A stretch of 64,000 nucleotides of DNA from the NCBI GenBank assembly GCA_025963285.1, contig JAOPUX010000151.1, positions 1-64,000 of the forward strand. The letters are read 5' to 3'. A model generated the notes under the pieces. The model did no database searches and was not told the origin of the DNA. It was given only the letters and a program-made list of their open reading frames with translations. Of the stretch, positions 25,893 to 37,749 are shown piece after piece. Position 1 is the first letter of the stretch. Each line of letters opens with the position of its first letter. A program made the translations under genes and the position numbers. Source of the DNA: Jatrophihabitans sp. Lineage in GTDB: Bacteria > Actinomycetota > Actinomycetes > Mycobacteriales > Jatrophihabitantaceae.

Positions 25893-26693
25893 CTAGCGGC
25901 GCCAGGACTTCGCGGGCTTGGCGTCTGTTCTGTCGAGCCCCGCGGTGCCCAGCGGATTCCCGACCTGGGTGTACAGCAGCGCCGTGCTCAACGCCTGAGA
26001 CCGCGCGACGTCGAGGGACTGCCAGATAGCCTTCACCGTCCCCTCGATCGCCGCCGGAGGCTGAGCCGCGATGGCGCGGGCAAGCTCCTGAGCGCGCTCG
26101 ACGACTTCGGCGCCGGCCAGCACCTCGGTGACCAGCCCGCATTGCAGAGCTCGGTCGGCCGTCATGCGCTCGTAGAGGCCCAGTAGCGACATCCGGAGTA
26201 CGTCGGACAGGTGCATTCGGTAGCTCATCGCGATCGGTTCGAGAGCGGCGACCAGCCCATAGGTGACATGCGGGTCGAAGAAGGTCGCATCCTCGGAGCA
26301 GACGACGATGTCGCACTCGGCGATCCAATAGAACGCACCACCAGCACACATGCCGCGGACTGCGGCGATGACCGGCTTCCAGAAATCATTGCGCTTGGGG
26401 CTCAGGTCGCGGCCCGGATCCTCGGTCTCGGCCCACGGACGGATCTGGTCGACCCAGGGACTGTCCGAACCCGAGATGCGCTCAGTGACGTCGAGACCGG
26501 TGGAGAACGCGCGCTCGCCCGCGCCGGTCAGGACGACTGCCCGGACCGCCTCGTCGTCGGCCAGATCGCGCCAGAGCCGCGAGAAGTCGGACCGCATCGC
26601 ATTGTTAAAGGCATTGAGCACCTCAGGGCGGTTGATGGTCACCGTCGCGATCCCGTCCGCGCGGGTGACCAGCAGGGTCTCGTAGGAGCTCAT
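25893..26693 (-). CDS. Enoyl-CoA hydratase/isomerase family protein
   Basis: A 266-residue crotonase-fold protein. VIAAVRGMCAGGAFYWIAECDIVV supplies the oxyanion hole, and FFDPHVTYGLVAALEPIAM occupies the active-site loop, where the usual Glu pair is not obvious. The reaction may therefore be hydration, isomerisation or C-C hydrolysis. It is last in an operon with three acyl-CoA dehydrogenases, overlapping the previous gene by four bases. Confidence 0.9.
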   Translation of the reverse strand: MSSYETLLVTRADGIATVTINRPEVLNAFNNAMRSDFSRLWRDLADDEAVRAVVLTGAGERAFSTGLDVTERISGSDSPWVDQIRPWAETEDPGRDLSPKRNDFWKPVIAAVRGMCAGGAFYWIAECDIVVCSEDATFFDPHVTYGLVAALEPIAMSYRMHLSDVLRMSLLGLYERMTADRALQCGLVTEVLAGAEVVERAQELARAIAAQPPAAIEGTVKAIWQSLDVARSQALSTALLYTQVGNPLGTAGLDRTDAKPAKSWRR

Positions 26694-27634
26694 AGGGCAG
26701 TTCTAACACGCTCGAACGGGCCGGCAAATGTTGTCTCGTCCACCAGCTCCACCAGCCTGGCCTCGGTCTGGCTCAGACCCCACGGCAGGCGCCGCAGCGT
26801 CTGACTGGAGCGAGAGAGCCACGAGATCGGGGTCTCGTCGCAGAACCCGATTGCTCCGTGGAGCTGATGTCCTGCGCGGAAGGTCGTGTCAGCGGTCTCG
26901 GTGGCTGCCAGCCGCAGGGCGACCGCGTCCACCATCGCCGCCGGACCACCCTTGATCGATGACCAAAGCGCGTACTTGGCCAGCTCAGCCAGCCCGTCAA
27001 CCGCGACCGCCACGTCAGTGAGTGTGAACTGGATCGCCTGGAAATGAGCAAGCGGGTGACCGAACTGGATACGTTCCTGCACGTAGCGGTACGTCAGTTG
27101 GCTCGCCTGCTCGACAAGTCCGAGGAGGGTCCAGCCCTGCAGAGTGATCAGGCGGGCGGCCTGATCAGTCTGCGTGTGCGTCCACGCGCCGGGGTTGGCT
27201 GAGCAGACGAAGCGGCTCAGCTTCCCGCCGAACGCGGCGCCCACCGTGGCTACCGGTGCGACGAATCCGCGGGAATCACAGAGCTGCCAGTCAAGATCGA
27301 GATCGAGGTGGGCCACGCGAGCTGGAGCGTCCCGATCGACGAGCGCCAATGCTGCGCGCGCTGGGTCAGCAGAAGACAGGCGCTCTGCGACCGGGTACGG
27401 CAGCGCATAGCGCCCAGCCGCCCGGCACACGGCTGCAGCCGCCTCAGCCTGTACCGGGTCGGCTGCCGGCTCCAGGTCCCATACCCCGAGGTTGCCGAGC
27501 ATCGCGGCGATCTTGTCCCGCTCGGCTGGTTCGGCATCGGCGTGCTGGGCCAGCGCGACACCGCCCGCACTCCGGATGGCCTCGTCGACCACTCGTCCGA
27601 AGCTCTCGGCCTCGGCCGACATGGCGGACCTCAT
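26690..27634 (-). CDS. Acyl-CoA dehydrogenase family protein, short subunit type
   Basis: A 314-residue protein with the C-terminal acyl-CoA dehydrogenase domain: RIQFGHPLAHFQAIQFTLTD and GHQLHGAIGFCDETPISW. The middle beta domain is reduced and there is no EIQR loop, as in beta-type partners of heteromeric dehydrogenases. The ATG at 27634 overlaps the preceding stop as ATGA; a second ATG lies 12 bases on. The long upstream frame to 27985 is spurious. It probably complexes with the adjacent 390-residue dehydrogenase. Confidence 0.85.
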   Translation of the reverse strand: MRSAMSAEAESFGRVVDEAIRSAGGVALAQHADAEPAERDKIAAMLGNLGVWDLEPAADPVQAEAAAAVCRAAGRYALPYPVAERLSSADPARAALALVDRDAPARVAHLDLDLDWQLCDSRGFVAPVATVGAAFGGKLSRFVCSANPGAWTHTQTDQAARLITLQGWTLLGLVEQASQLTYRYVQERIQFGHPLAHFQAIQFTLTDVAVAVDGLAELAKYALWSSIKGGPAAMVDAVALRLAATETADTTFRAGHQLHGAIGFCDETPISWLSRSSQTLRRLPWGLSQTEARLVELVDETTFAGPFERVRTAL

Positions 27635-28803
27635 CGTGCCGCCTCGCCCAAGAGTGCCCGCGACAGCAGGACGCGCTGCATCTCGATGCTCCCCGAGGCC
27701 ACTGTCGAGGCCTGGGCGTAGCGCCAATGATCCTCGACTGCTCGCGAGAAAAGATCCGTCTCGTCGTCCGTTCCGACTGCATCGGAGCCGATCACATCCA
27801 TCAGTACCTCGCCCACTTCTTGATCGAGTCTGGTGACCGCGATCCGATACGCGGCAGAGTCGCGCGGGTCGACGACACCGGTATCGTGTCGTTCGACGAC
27901 TCGGTGAGCCAGCAGCCGTGCCTGACGGGTATGGACAAGGGCCTTGACCCAGCGATGTTTGAGGGCACCTGGCAGTCGGGCCCACCGGTCGCCCAGAGCA
28001 TCCGGCGCCTCGTTCAGGAGTCGTTCGCAGCGGGCGTAGCGGGCGATGCCGACGCGCTCGAAGGCCAGCGCCTCGCGTACGACCTGCCAGCCTTGGCCGA
28101 CGGTGCCGAGGACGTCGGCCTCGGTGACCTGCACTCCGCTGAGAAAGACCTCATTGAGGTGATGCGGACCAAGCATGGCCGGAATCGGGCGCACCTCTAT
28201 ACCCGGGCGGCTCATGGGGACAAGGAACACCGTGATCCCCTGCTGCTTGGGGCCGGTATTGCTCGTGCGTGCAAGCAAGAAGATCCACTCGGCCATCGTG
28301 GCGTAGGACGTCCACACCTTCTGCCCGTTTACCTCCCAGCCGCCCTTGACGGGCCGAGCTGCGGTCTTGAGCGACGCAAGGTCGGACCCGGAGTCGGGTT
28401 CGCTGAACCCCTGGCACCAGATCACCTCGCCAGCGGAGATGGGAGGTAGATGGAGCTCCTGCTGAGCTGGGGTGCCGAACCGCATGATCGCCGGACCGAT
28501 CCAGTTCACGCCCATGTACTGCGCGCCGCGCGGCTCGTGCCGGGCCCACATCTCCTCGCGGAGCACCGTCAGCTCGCCGGAGTTCCCAGCGCGGCCGCCG
28601 AACTCCTCCGGCCACGCCAGGGCGAGGAGCCGGCGTTGCGCCAGCACCTTGCAGAAGTTCTGGGCCACGGCGAGATCGTTCTCGTTATGGGTGAACGCGC
28701 CGAGATAGGCCTCAGGGACATGTTCGTCGAGCAACGAACGGAGCTCACTACGAAGCTCGCTCTCCTCGGCGGTATCAGCGAAGTCCACAATTCCCTCTCT
28801 CAT
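27631..28803 (-). CDS. Acyl-CoA dehydrogenase, full-length
   Basis: A 390-residue FAD enzyme with LAWPEEFGGRAGN near the N-terminus, CQGFSEPDSGSDLASLKT, NGQKVWTSYATMAEW and a C-terminal ASGSIEMQRVLLSRALLG loop. The start is uncertain: ATG at 28821, ATG at 28803 and GTG at 28788 are all in frame. The last is closest to AGAGAGGG but with short spacing. It sits between a second full-length dehydrogenase and a short partner, within one leftward operon. Confidence 0.9.
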   Translation of the reverse strand: MREGIVDFADTAEESELRSELRSLLDEHVPEAYLGAFTHNENDLAVAQNFCKVLAQRRLLALAWPEEFGGRAGNSGELTVLREEMWARHEPRGAQYMGVNWIGPAIMRFGTPAQQELHLPPISAGEVIWCQGFSEPDSGSDLASLKTAARPVKGGWEVNGQKVWTSYATMAEWIFLLARTSNTGPKQQGITVFLVPMSRPGIEVRPIPAMLGPHHLNEVFLSGVQVTEADVLGTVGQGWQVVREALAFERVGIARYARCERLLNEAPDALGDRWARLPGALKHRWVKALVHTRQARLLAHRVVERHDTGVVDPRDSAAYRIAVTRLDQEVGEVLMDVIGSDAVGTDDETDLFSRAVEDHWRYAQASTVASGSIEMQRVLLSRALLGEAAR

Positions 28804-28830
28804 CGCGACGCCGTGTCGCATACATCGAAC

Positions 28831-30036
28831 TCATCCCCGTGGCACCTGACTCCATGCGACGTCCTTATCCACCCGCGGTTCACCCGGCAGTCGTAGTAGG
28901 CGCTCGCCGATGACGTTGCGGGCGATCTCTGAGGTGCCACCCTCGATGGGGTTCGCCCTGGCTCGCAGGAACGCGTTCTGCACGCCCGCATAGTCGAACG
29001 GACTGCGCGATGAGCGGGCAAGCGGATAGCCATCAGGTTTGAGTAGACCGGCCGGCCCCAGCACATCCAACGCGAGGGACGTGAGTTCGAGGTTGAGTTC
29101 GGCATCGCTCAGCTTGGAGATCCACCCCTCAGGGCCGGGCCCGCTGGCGTCATCGCGCGTCGCGGCTGAATGCGCGTTGAAGAGCCGCAGAGCTTCGGCC
29201 CGAATCCAGAGCTTCATCAGTTCGTCGAGCAGTTCTGGACGTGTGGATCCCTCCGACTGCGCGTCTTGCCAAGCCTGCATTAGGTGCCCGATCAGTCCCT
29301 CACCGCGCGCCGGGACCTGACCGCCGATCGCGACACGCTCGTTTAGCAAGGTGGTGAGGACGACGCGCCAGCCGTCCCCAACGGCGCCTAGCCGGTGCCT
29401 GTCCTGGACCACTACGTCGTTCAGGAAGACCTCGTTGAACTCGGCGTCACCGGTCATCTGATACAGCGGTCGGATCTCCACACCCGGAGCGGACATCTCG
29501 ACCAGGAACATCGTCAGGCCCTTGTGCTTGGGCTGGTCCGGGTCGGTACGAGCAAGCAATAGACCCCAGGCCGCCTTGTGCGCATAGCTCGTCCACACCT
29601 TGGCGCCGTTCACTACCCAGGAACCATCCGGAGCACGAACCGCGGACGTGGCCACCGAGGCCAGGTCGCTGCCTGCACCGGGCTCACTGAAGAGCTGGCA
29701 CCACACCTCCTCGCCCGTGAACAACGGACGTAGGAGGCGTTGGCACTGGTACTGCGTGCCGTGGTCGTGGATGGTCGGTGCGACCATGCCGACCCCGAGC
29801 GGATTGCCATGGAAGGCGACTGGGCTGCCTGCGGCGACGATGGCTCGTTCGACAGTCTGCTGGAGCGCCGAGCTCCCACCGATCCCGCCGTCGCCTGCTC
29901 GGAAATGTACCCACGCCAGCCCGAGATCGAACTGGCGTCCGAGGAACTCACTCGGGGTCTCAGCATTCTGGCCAGGATCGAGCAGCCGGGCCAACAGGCC
30001 GGCGATCTCGGGGCTCGTCATGTCGCTCGTGCTCAC
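28831..30036 (-). CDS. Acyl-CoA dehydrogenase, full-length
   Basis: A 401-residue enzyme with a short N-terminal helical region, CQLFSEPGAGSDLASVAT, NGAKVWTSYAHKAAWG, and the C-terminal NPIEGGTSEIARNVIGERLLRLP. The last motif is typical of FadE proteins acting on bulky acyl groups. It is the first gene of the leftward dehydrogenase operon. The divergent promoter region with the SDR gene holds an AT-rich operator candidate. The ATG start at 30036 gives a standard N-terminus. Confidence 0.92.
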   Translation of the reverse strand: MSTSDMTSPEIAGLLARLLDPGQNAETPSEFLGRQFDLGLAWVHFRAGDGGIGGSSALQQTVERAIVAAGSPVAFHGNPLGVGMVAPTIHDHGTQYQCQRLLRPLFTGEEVWCQLFSEPGAGSDLASVATSAVRAPDGSWVVNGAKVWTSYAHKAAWGLLLARTDPDQPKHKGLTMFLVEMSAPGVEIRPLYQMTGDAEFNEVFLNDVVVQDRHRLGAVGDGWRVVLTTLLNERVAIGGQVPARGEGLIGHLMQAWQDAQSEGSTRPELLDELMKLWIRAEALRLFNAHSAATRDDASGPGPEGWISKLSDAELNLELTSLALDVLGPAGLLKPDGYPLARSSRSPFDYAGVQNAFLRARANPIEGGTSEIARNVIGERLLRLPGEPRVDKDVAWSQVPRG

Positions 30037-30070
30037 GGAGGCAAGCTACCACGATCGAGTGATAACTCTA

Positions 30071-30089
30071 TAGTCTTTACAAGGATTGT
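30071..30089. promoter_or_regulatory. Candidate shared operator, dehydrogenase/SDR divergent promoter
   Basis: TAGTCTTTACAAGGATTGT with core TCTTTACAAGGA (30074-30085), an imperfect inverted repeat in an AT-rich patch between genes starting at 30036 (minus) and 30169 (plus). It is related to the cores at 25198, 36386 and 42598. Confidence 0.45.
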
Positions 30090-30168
30090 GCGAGGCTTTA
30101 CTGTTGGCTTGCCTCGCCATCCGTGATCACACCGAACGCGGATGCCCGCCACCGGAGGGTTCCCATCC

Positions 30169-30941
30169 GTGTTCGATGTGACCGCGGCCGCTGACCTGTT
30201 CTCCCTCAAGGGCAAGACAGCCGTCATCACGGGAGCTAGCGCTGGGCTCGGAGCCCACCTGGCCCGCGTCCTCGCCACCGCCGGCGCCCGCACCGCCCTG
30301 GTGGCGAGGCGACGTGACCTACTCGACAAGATCGTGGTGGACCTGCCGGGGTCGATTGCTCTCGAGGCCGATCTCGCTGATATCGACCAGGTCGACACAG
30401 TTGCCCGGCGCGCCCTCGACGAGTTGGGCAGGGTGGACATCCTCGTCAACAACGCGGCCTACATCGCCGGTGGGGTGAAGGCCGAGGATGAGACGAGCGA
30501 GCAGATCCAGCGCACCCTCGCAGTGAACCTGCACGCCCCGATCAGGCTTGGCCAGGCCTTCGTCCCGGGGATGTTCGCGGCCGGGTCAGGCAGCATCGTC
30601 AACGTCACCTCGATCGTCGCCCATGGCGGGATCGGACGGTTCCCACAGGCCACCTACGCCGCGACGAAGGGCGGGTTGGAGGCCCTGACCCGCGAATGGG
30701 CTGCCCAGTGGAGCAGGCGCGGAGTACGGATCAACAACCTCTCTCCCGGCTTCGTCGAGAGCGAGATGACCGAGCCCATCCTGGGCGATGAGAAGGTCCG
30801 CAGCTGGATCGCGGCGAACACCCTCATCGGCAGGCATGGGGTGCCTGCTGATTTCGACGGGGCACTGTTGTTCCTGGCCAGCGATGCGAGCCGGTACGTG
30901 ACCGGACAGACCCTCAGGGTCGACGGGGGATGGAGCGCACG

Positions 30942-30945
<4 letters not shown>
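30169..30945 (+). CDS. Short-chain dehydrogenase/reductase
   Basis: A 258-residue SDR with TGASAGLG (21-28), NNAA (94-97) and the catalytic YAATK (Tyr163, Lys167). ARR after the second strand favours NADP(H). The GTG at 30169 follows GGAGGG by nine bases and is preferred over the ATG at 30142. It is the first gene of a three-gene rightward operon, overlapping the next start by four bases. It likely acts on a hydroxy- or keto-acyl-CoA of the pathway. Confidence 0.9.
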
Positions 30946-33900
<2,955 letters not shown>

Positions 33901-33941
33901 GTTAACTGCCCTGCTTTCGATGCTCGTGGGTGATCGCTGGC

Positions 33942-35396
33942 CTAGCTGACGATCTGGATACTCTTCGTCGAGGTGAACTCCAGCACTCCGGCCAGGCCGC
34001 CTTGCTTGCCGTGGCCGCTGCTCTTCCGCCCGCCGAACGGGGCCTGTGCGCTGATCGGCACGGTTCCCCCGTTGACGGTGACCGATCCGACGTCGAACTG
34101 GGCTGCGAGCCGGTGCGCCCGTGATGCGTCAGCAGTGAAGACGTAGCCTGCCAGCCCGTACTCGGAGTCGTTGGCGATCCGGACGGCCTCGGCATCGTCG
34201 CCGTACTCAAGCAGGCCGACCAACGGCCCGAAGGCCTCGGTACGGGCGAGTTCGCTTGAGTTGTCGATCCGGTCGACCAGCGTAGGAGCGATGAAGAAGC
34301 CCTCCGCCAACTCGCCGCCGCGGCGCTCACCCCCCGTGACGACCCGCCCATAGCCTCTGGCGCGGTCGATCAGGCCCAGAATCCGCTCACATGCCGCGTC
34401 GTTGATCACCGGCCCGAGCATCGTTGCGGGATCGGCCGGGTTGCCCTGCCTCAGGCTCTCGAAGGCGGCGACAAGGCGGTCGGTGAGCTCACCGACAACG
34501 GACCGATGGACCACCAGCCGGGACCCGAGGGTGCACGACTGCCCGGCGGCAAAGCTCAGCCCCAGCACGCTGCTGACGACCCGGTCCAGGTCGGCGTCGG
34601 CACAGACAATCACTGCAGACTTCCCACCCAACTCGAAGAGAGTCGGGGTGAGGTGCTGCGCGCACGCCGCGGCGATGAGGCGTGCGGTCGGCGGACTGCC
34701 GGTGAACACCACCTTGTCGATCCCCGGGTGACCCACCAGGGCCTCCCCTGCCTCGGCACGACCCGGCAGGACACTCACCACACCCGGCGGGATGCCTGCC
34801 TCGGCGCAGAGCTGTGCGATTCGAAGCGCTCCGAACGGGGCCAACTCAGACGGCTTCACCACCACCGTGCAGCCGGCTGCCAGCGCGGGGGCTACGGCCA
34901 TCGCGAACGCAGCGATCGGTCCGTTCCACGTCGTAAGCGCACCCACCACACCGAGGGGGTCGGCCTGGGTGTAGATCAGATCACCTGGGGCGGACGGCAA
35001 GACCTCCCCGCCAAGCCGGTCAGCCCACCTCGCCGACTCCTCGATCCAGTCGGCGGCGAAGTCGACGCTGAACGGGGCCATCGAGATCGGAATTCCCACC
35101 TCGGCCGTGGTCACCGCAGCCAGGCCGTCGCGATCTCGGCGCACGAGGTCGGCCAAGTTCGACAGCGCCCTGCGGCGGCCGGCACCGCCAACATCGCGCC
35201 ACGACGGCAGGGCAACCCGAGCGGCACCAACAGCATCGCCGATCTCCGCCGCGCCAGCGAGTGGCACCGACCTCTGTACGCGGCCGGTGGCGGGATTGAC
35301 GTGCGGAAAGTCGCCTCCGGATGCAGCGTGGAGCCAGGTCGCTCCAGCGAGGATGCGATCGGGAAGATCTTCTGTCTCTAGCTGAACGACGCTCAC
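33942..35396 (-). CDS. Aldehyde dehydrogenase
   Basis: A 484-residue NAD(P)-dependent aldehyde dehydrogenase: TTWNGPIAAFAMAVAPALAAG (cofactor domain), FELGGKSAV with the catalytic Glu, and AAGQSCTLGSRLVV with the nucleophilic Cys. The C-terminal FGGRKSSGHGKQGG is normal. The GTG at 35396 starts the protein just before the conserved fold; the open frame to a TTG at 35432 overlaps the probable promoter. It forms an operon with the mycofactocin SDR downstream, suggesting sequential alcohol-to-aldehyde-to-acid oxidation. Confidence 0.93.
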   Translation of the reverse strand: MSVVQLETEDLPDRILAGATWLHAASGGDFPHVNPATGRVQRSVPLAGAAEIGDAVGAARVALPSWRDVGGAGRRRALSNLADLVRRDRDGLAAVTTAEVGIPISMAPFSVDFAADWIEESARWADRLGGEVLPSAPGDLIYTQADPLGVVGALTTWNGPIAAFAMAVAPALAAGCTVVVKPSELAPFGALRIAQLCAEAGIPPGVVSVLPGRAEAGEALVGHPGIDKVVFTGSPPTARLIAAACAQHLTPTLFELGGKSAVIVCADADLDRVVSSVLGLSFAAGQSCTLGSRLVVHRSVVGELTDRLVAAFESLRQGNPADPATMLGPVINDAACERILGLIDRARGYGRVVTGGERRGGELAEGFFIAPTLVDRIDNSSELARTEAFGPLVGLLEYGDDAEAVRIANDSEYGLAGYVFTADASRAHRLAAQFDVGSVTVNGGTVPISAQAPFGGRKSSGHGKQGGLAGVLEFTSTKSIQIVS

Positions 35397-35419
35397 TCGA
35401 CGACGGTAGTGGCGAAGCG

Positions 35420-35439
35420 GTAATCTAGTCAATGATTAC
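35420..35439. promoter_or_regulatory. AT-rich palindrome in the ALDH/VOC divergent promoter
   Basis: GTAATC (35420-35425) and GATTAC (35434-35439) form a perfect inverted repeat with an 8-base spacer in an AT-rich patch. It resembles a repressor operator but differs from the TCTTT-type sites of other island promoters. Confidence 0.4.
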
Positions 35440-35482
35440 TTATTTAAGAGGCCACTTAGCAACCTTGGAACAGGGCGTAGAC

Positions 35483-35953
35483 ATGAGCGGGTACTTCCAC
35501 ATCGGGCTGCTCGTGGACGAGCTCGAGCCCGCGATGGAGTCGCTGGGTGCCGCGTTGGGGGTGACCTGGCGGCCGATCTACGACGTGCCGCTGACGCTCA
35601 CATCGGCCGACCGTGCCGTCGCGAAGATCCGTCTCCGGTTGGTCTACTCGGCCGGCCCGACACCGGCGATCGAGTTGATCGAGCGAGCGCCGGGAACACC
35701 GTTTGCCGACGCTCCAGGGGGCGGGCGGCTACATCACCTCGGCAAGTGGAGCACAGACCTGCCTGCGGATGTCGCGGAGGCTCGTGGCTGGTCAGCTGGC
35801 GGCGGAGGTGCCCTCGCAGGCACAGTCGCCGACCATAATGGAGCACCCAGCTGCCTGGCCCTCTTGTCGACTCCCCTGGGCTTCTACCTCGAACTCGTCG
35901 ACCCGCAGTTCGCGCGCCCCGGACTAGCCGATCTCATCCCGGACTGGACTTAG
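35483..35953 (+). CDS. VOC (glyoxalase-like) family protein
   Basis: A 156-residue protein with a vicinal-oxygen-chelate pattern: FHIGLLVDELEPAMESLGAALG at the start (metal His) and LHHLGKWSTDLPADV in the middle (second metal His). FYLELVDPQF near the end contributes a Glu. The family covers isomerases, epimerases such as methylmalonyl-CoA epimerase, and extradiol dioxygenases. In this context an acyl-CoA epimerase or isomerase is possible. The ATG at 35483 has ACAGGG upstream; the frame further upstream overlaps the operator. Its 3' end overlaps the convergent nitroreductase by 20 bases. Confidence 0.82.
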   Translation: MSGYFHIGLLVDELEPAMESLGAALGVTWRPIYDVPLTLTSADRAVAKIRLRLVYSAGPTPAIELIERAPGTPFADAPGGGRLHHLGKWSTDLPADVAEARGWSAGGGGALAGTVADHNGAPSCLALLSTPLGFYLELVDPQFARPGLADLIPDWT

Positions 35954-36371
35954 CTGCGGCACGGTCGAGGAGTAACACCGGAATCTCGCGCTCGGTGCGG
36001 GTCTGGTACCGCTCGTAGGCAGGCCAGATCTCGTTCATCAGAGCCCAGAGCCGCGCCCGCTCGTCGCCGCGTGCTGTACGTGCCACGGCCTCGAAATGCT
36101 CGGCTCCGACCTGGACGGAGACCGCGGGATCAGCCTCGACGTTGGTGTACCAGAACGGATGCTGTGTAGACCCACCACGCGAGGCCACGACCACGAACCG
36201 GTGACCGTCCTCGCCATAAATCAGCGGCACCGACCGAATCTCACCGGATGCTCTCCCCCGGGTGAAGAGCACTAGGCAGTTCACCCCGTTCCAAAAATGC
36301 CCAATCTCTCCGTTCGTCGCCAGATAGCGTGCGACGTGGTCGTGGCCCATCATCGAGAAGTCTTTTGTCAT
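35934..36371 (-). CDS. Deazaflavin (F420)-dependent nitroreductase/quinone reductase family protein
   Basis: A 145-residue single-domain protein of the DDN family. The core has LVLFTRGRASGEIRSVPLIY, FVVVASRGGSTQHPFWYTNVEADPAVSVQVG and a C-terminal RTEREIPVLLL. Members reduce quinones or nitro compounds with F420H2 at the membrane face. The ATG at 36371 gives the family-length product; the frame to 36632 lacks similarity. It is divergent from the EthD gene across an AT-rich palindromic site. Confidence 0.85.
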   Translation of the reverse strand: MTKDFSMMGHDHVARYLATNGEIGHFWNGVNCLVLFTRGRASGEIRSVPLIYGEDGHRFVVVASRGGSTQHPFWYTNVEADPAVSVQVGAEHFEAVARTARGDERARLWALMNEIWPAYERYQTRTEREIPVLLLDRAAAKSSPG

Positions 36372-36385
36372 CGTGTGGCTCGCCC

Positions 36386-36397
36386 TTTCTTCGAAGA
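36386..36397. promoter_or_regulatory. Candidate shared operator, nitroreductase/EthD divergent promoter
   Basis: TTTCTTCGAAGA contains the perfect palindrome TCTTCGAAGA. It closely matches TTTCTACAAAGA at 25198 and TCTTTTCAAAGA at 42598, and lies 15 bases upstream of the nitroreductase start. Confidence 0.45.
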
Positions 36398-36473
36398 TTT
36401 CTGTTGCTATCCCGACGGTTCGCCGTAGATTGCAGAAGACGCAAGTCGAGGCTACTGAAATAGTGGAGAAGCC

Positions 36474-36791
36474 ATGATCAAGGTAATTTTTGCCGCCCAC
36501 CGACGCACCGATATGACACGGGAGGAATTCGTCGAGTACTGGACGACCACGCACGCTGATCTGGCTCGTGCGATTCCTGGTGTGCGCCGCTACGTCGTCA
36601 ATATCACGATTGGTCGGTCGGCCGACGCCCAATACGACGGCGTCGCGGAGGTCGCCTACGATTCGATCGATGACCTCAAGGTGGCGGCCCGATCAGCCCA
36701 GGCAGCTGCCGTGATCGCCGACGAGCCGAACCTCTTCGACCTCGACAACTGCGTGCGATTGGTTGCGAGCGAGCGACTAGTAGTGGGCTGA
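36474..36791 (+). CDS. EthD domain-containing protein
   Basis: A 105-residue dimeric alpha-beta barrel protein with the EthD signature RTDMTREEFVEYWTTTHADLARAIPGVRRYVVN. Members assist P450 or other oxidations, as in the ethyl tert-butyl ether cluster, or catalyse small isomerisation steps. The ATG is preceded by GGAG. It is a single rightward gene ending 10 bases before the convergent mycofactocin SDR. Confidence 0.87.
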   Translation: MIKVIFAAHRRTDMTREEFVEYWTTTHADLARAIPGVRRYVVNITIGRSADAQYDGVAEVAYDSIDDLKVAARSAQAAAVIADEPNLFDLDNCVRLVASERLVVG

Positions 36792-36801
36792 AGGCTCGGC
36801 C

Positions 36802-37635
36802 TCAGCCGTCAGAGAACGCGATCAAGCCCGCGCTCACCGTTAGCACCTCTCCGGTCACGTAGCGCGCGTCATCGGAGACCAGGTACAGCATCTGCCGCGA
36901 GACGTCCTCCGGCTCAACGTACGGTACCCGCAGCGGGTGCACACTGGACATCCTCTCCAAGACGTCCTCCTTGGTTGGATCCTCGATGTCTGGGCACCAC
37001 GCCGAATAGACCGTCGGATTCAACGCCATCTCGGTGTTGACGTTGGTGGGGCAGATCGCGTTAACCCGGATACCTACCGGCCCGACCTCGATAGCCGTGG
37101 ACTTCACCAATCCGATGACACCGAACTTGGCAGCGGTGTAGTGGCCGATGCTGCCATGCGGATTTCGGGCCGCCATCGACGATGTCGCCACGATACTGCC
37201 GCGCTTGCGTTCGATCATGTACGGCAATACTGCCCGAAAGGAATTGAACACCCCGGTCAGGTTCGTATCGACCATCGTCTGCCAGGTGTGCGCGCTCATC
37301 TCGGCGATCACGCTCTTCGTTAGAATCCCGGCATTCGCGCAGAGAATGTCGATCCTCCCGAATTCGGCGATGACATCGGCTGCAAACGACTGCATCGCAC
37401 CGAGATCGCGCACGTCTACCTGACCGGTCAGGCACCGGCCACCCGCCTTTTCGACGAGCCGGCGCGTCTCTTCGAGATCGTCGATGGTCGAGTGCGAGTA
37501 AGGCGCATCTGTCTCACCGCAGATATCGCACACGGCAATGTCGGCGCCCTCCTCCGCGAAGAGGACCGCGTGCGCCCGTCCCTGTCCGCGGGCGCCGCCG
37601 GTGATCAATGCGACCTGTCCGTCCAACTTCCCCAT
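36802..37635 (-). CDS. Mycofactocin-coupled SDR family oxidoreductase
   Basis: A 277-residue mycofactocin-type SDR: GKLDGQVALITGGARGQGRAHAV, the insert CGETDAPYSHSTIDDLEETRRLVE, NAGIL, Tyr166 and Lys170 in YTAAK. WCPDIEDPTKEDVLERM is an additional C-terminal loop. It is close in sequence to the SDR at 51104-51937, sharing the NVNTEM and HPLRVPYVEP segments, so the two look like paralogues within the island. It stands alone, separated from the transporter operon by a strong hairpin. Confidence 0.9.
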   Translation of the reverse strand: MGKLDGQVALITGGARGQGRAHAVLFAEEGADIAVCDICGETDAPYSHSTIDDLEETRRLVEKAGGRCLTGQVDVRDLGAMQSFAADVIAEFGRIDILCANAGILTKSVIAEMSAHTWQTMVDTNLTGVFNSFRAVLPYMIERKRGSIVATSSMAARNPHGSIGHYTAAKFGVIGLVKSTAIEVGPVGIRVNAICPTNVNTEMALNPTVYSAWCPDIEDPTKEDVLERMSSVHPLRVPYVEPEDVSRQMLYLVSDDARYVTGEVLTVSAGLIAFSDG

Positions 37636-37693
37636 ACCGGTCCCCTCGCGTGCTCACGGCCGCCGGTGAGTGGCTCTTCCTAGCAGCAATGAC

Positions 37694-37729
37694 GGGTGGT
37701 GCACCGCTCCGAGGAGCGGTGCACCACCC
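37694..37729 (-). terminator. Strong hairpin at the end of the transporter operon
   Basis: A perfect 17-base inverted repeat, GGGTGGTGCACCGCTCC (37694-37710) and its complement (37713-37729), with a two-base nominal loop. It lies 20 bases past the stop of the substrate-binding protein and in front of the next leftward gene. There is no T-tract, but the stem is very stable. Confidence 0.75.
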
Positions 37730-37749
37730 TTCGAGCCCGTGCTGAATCT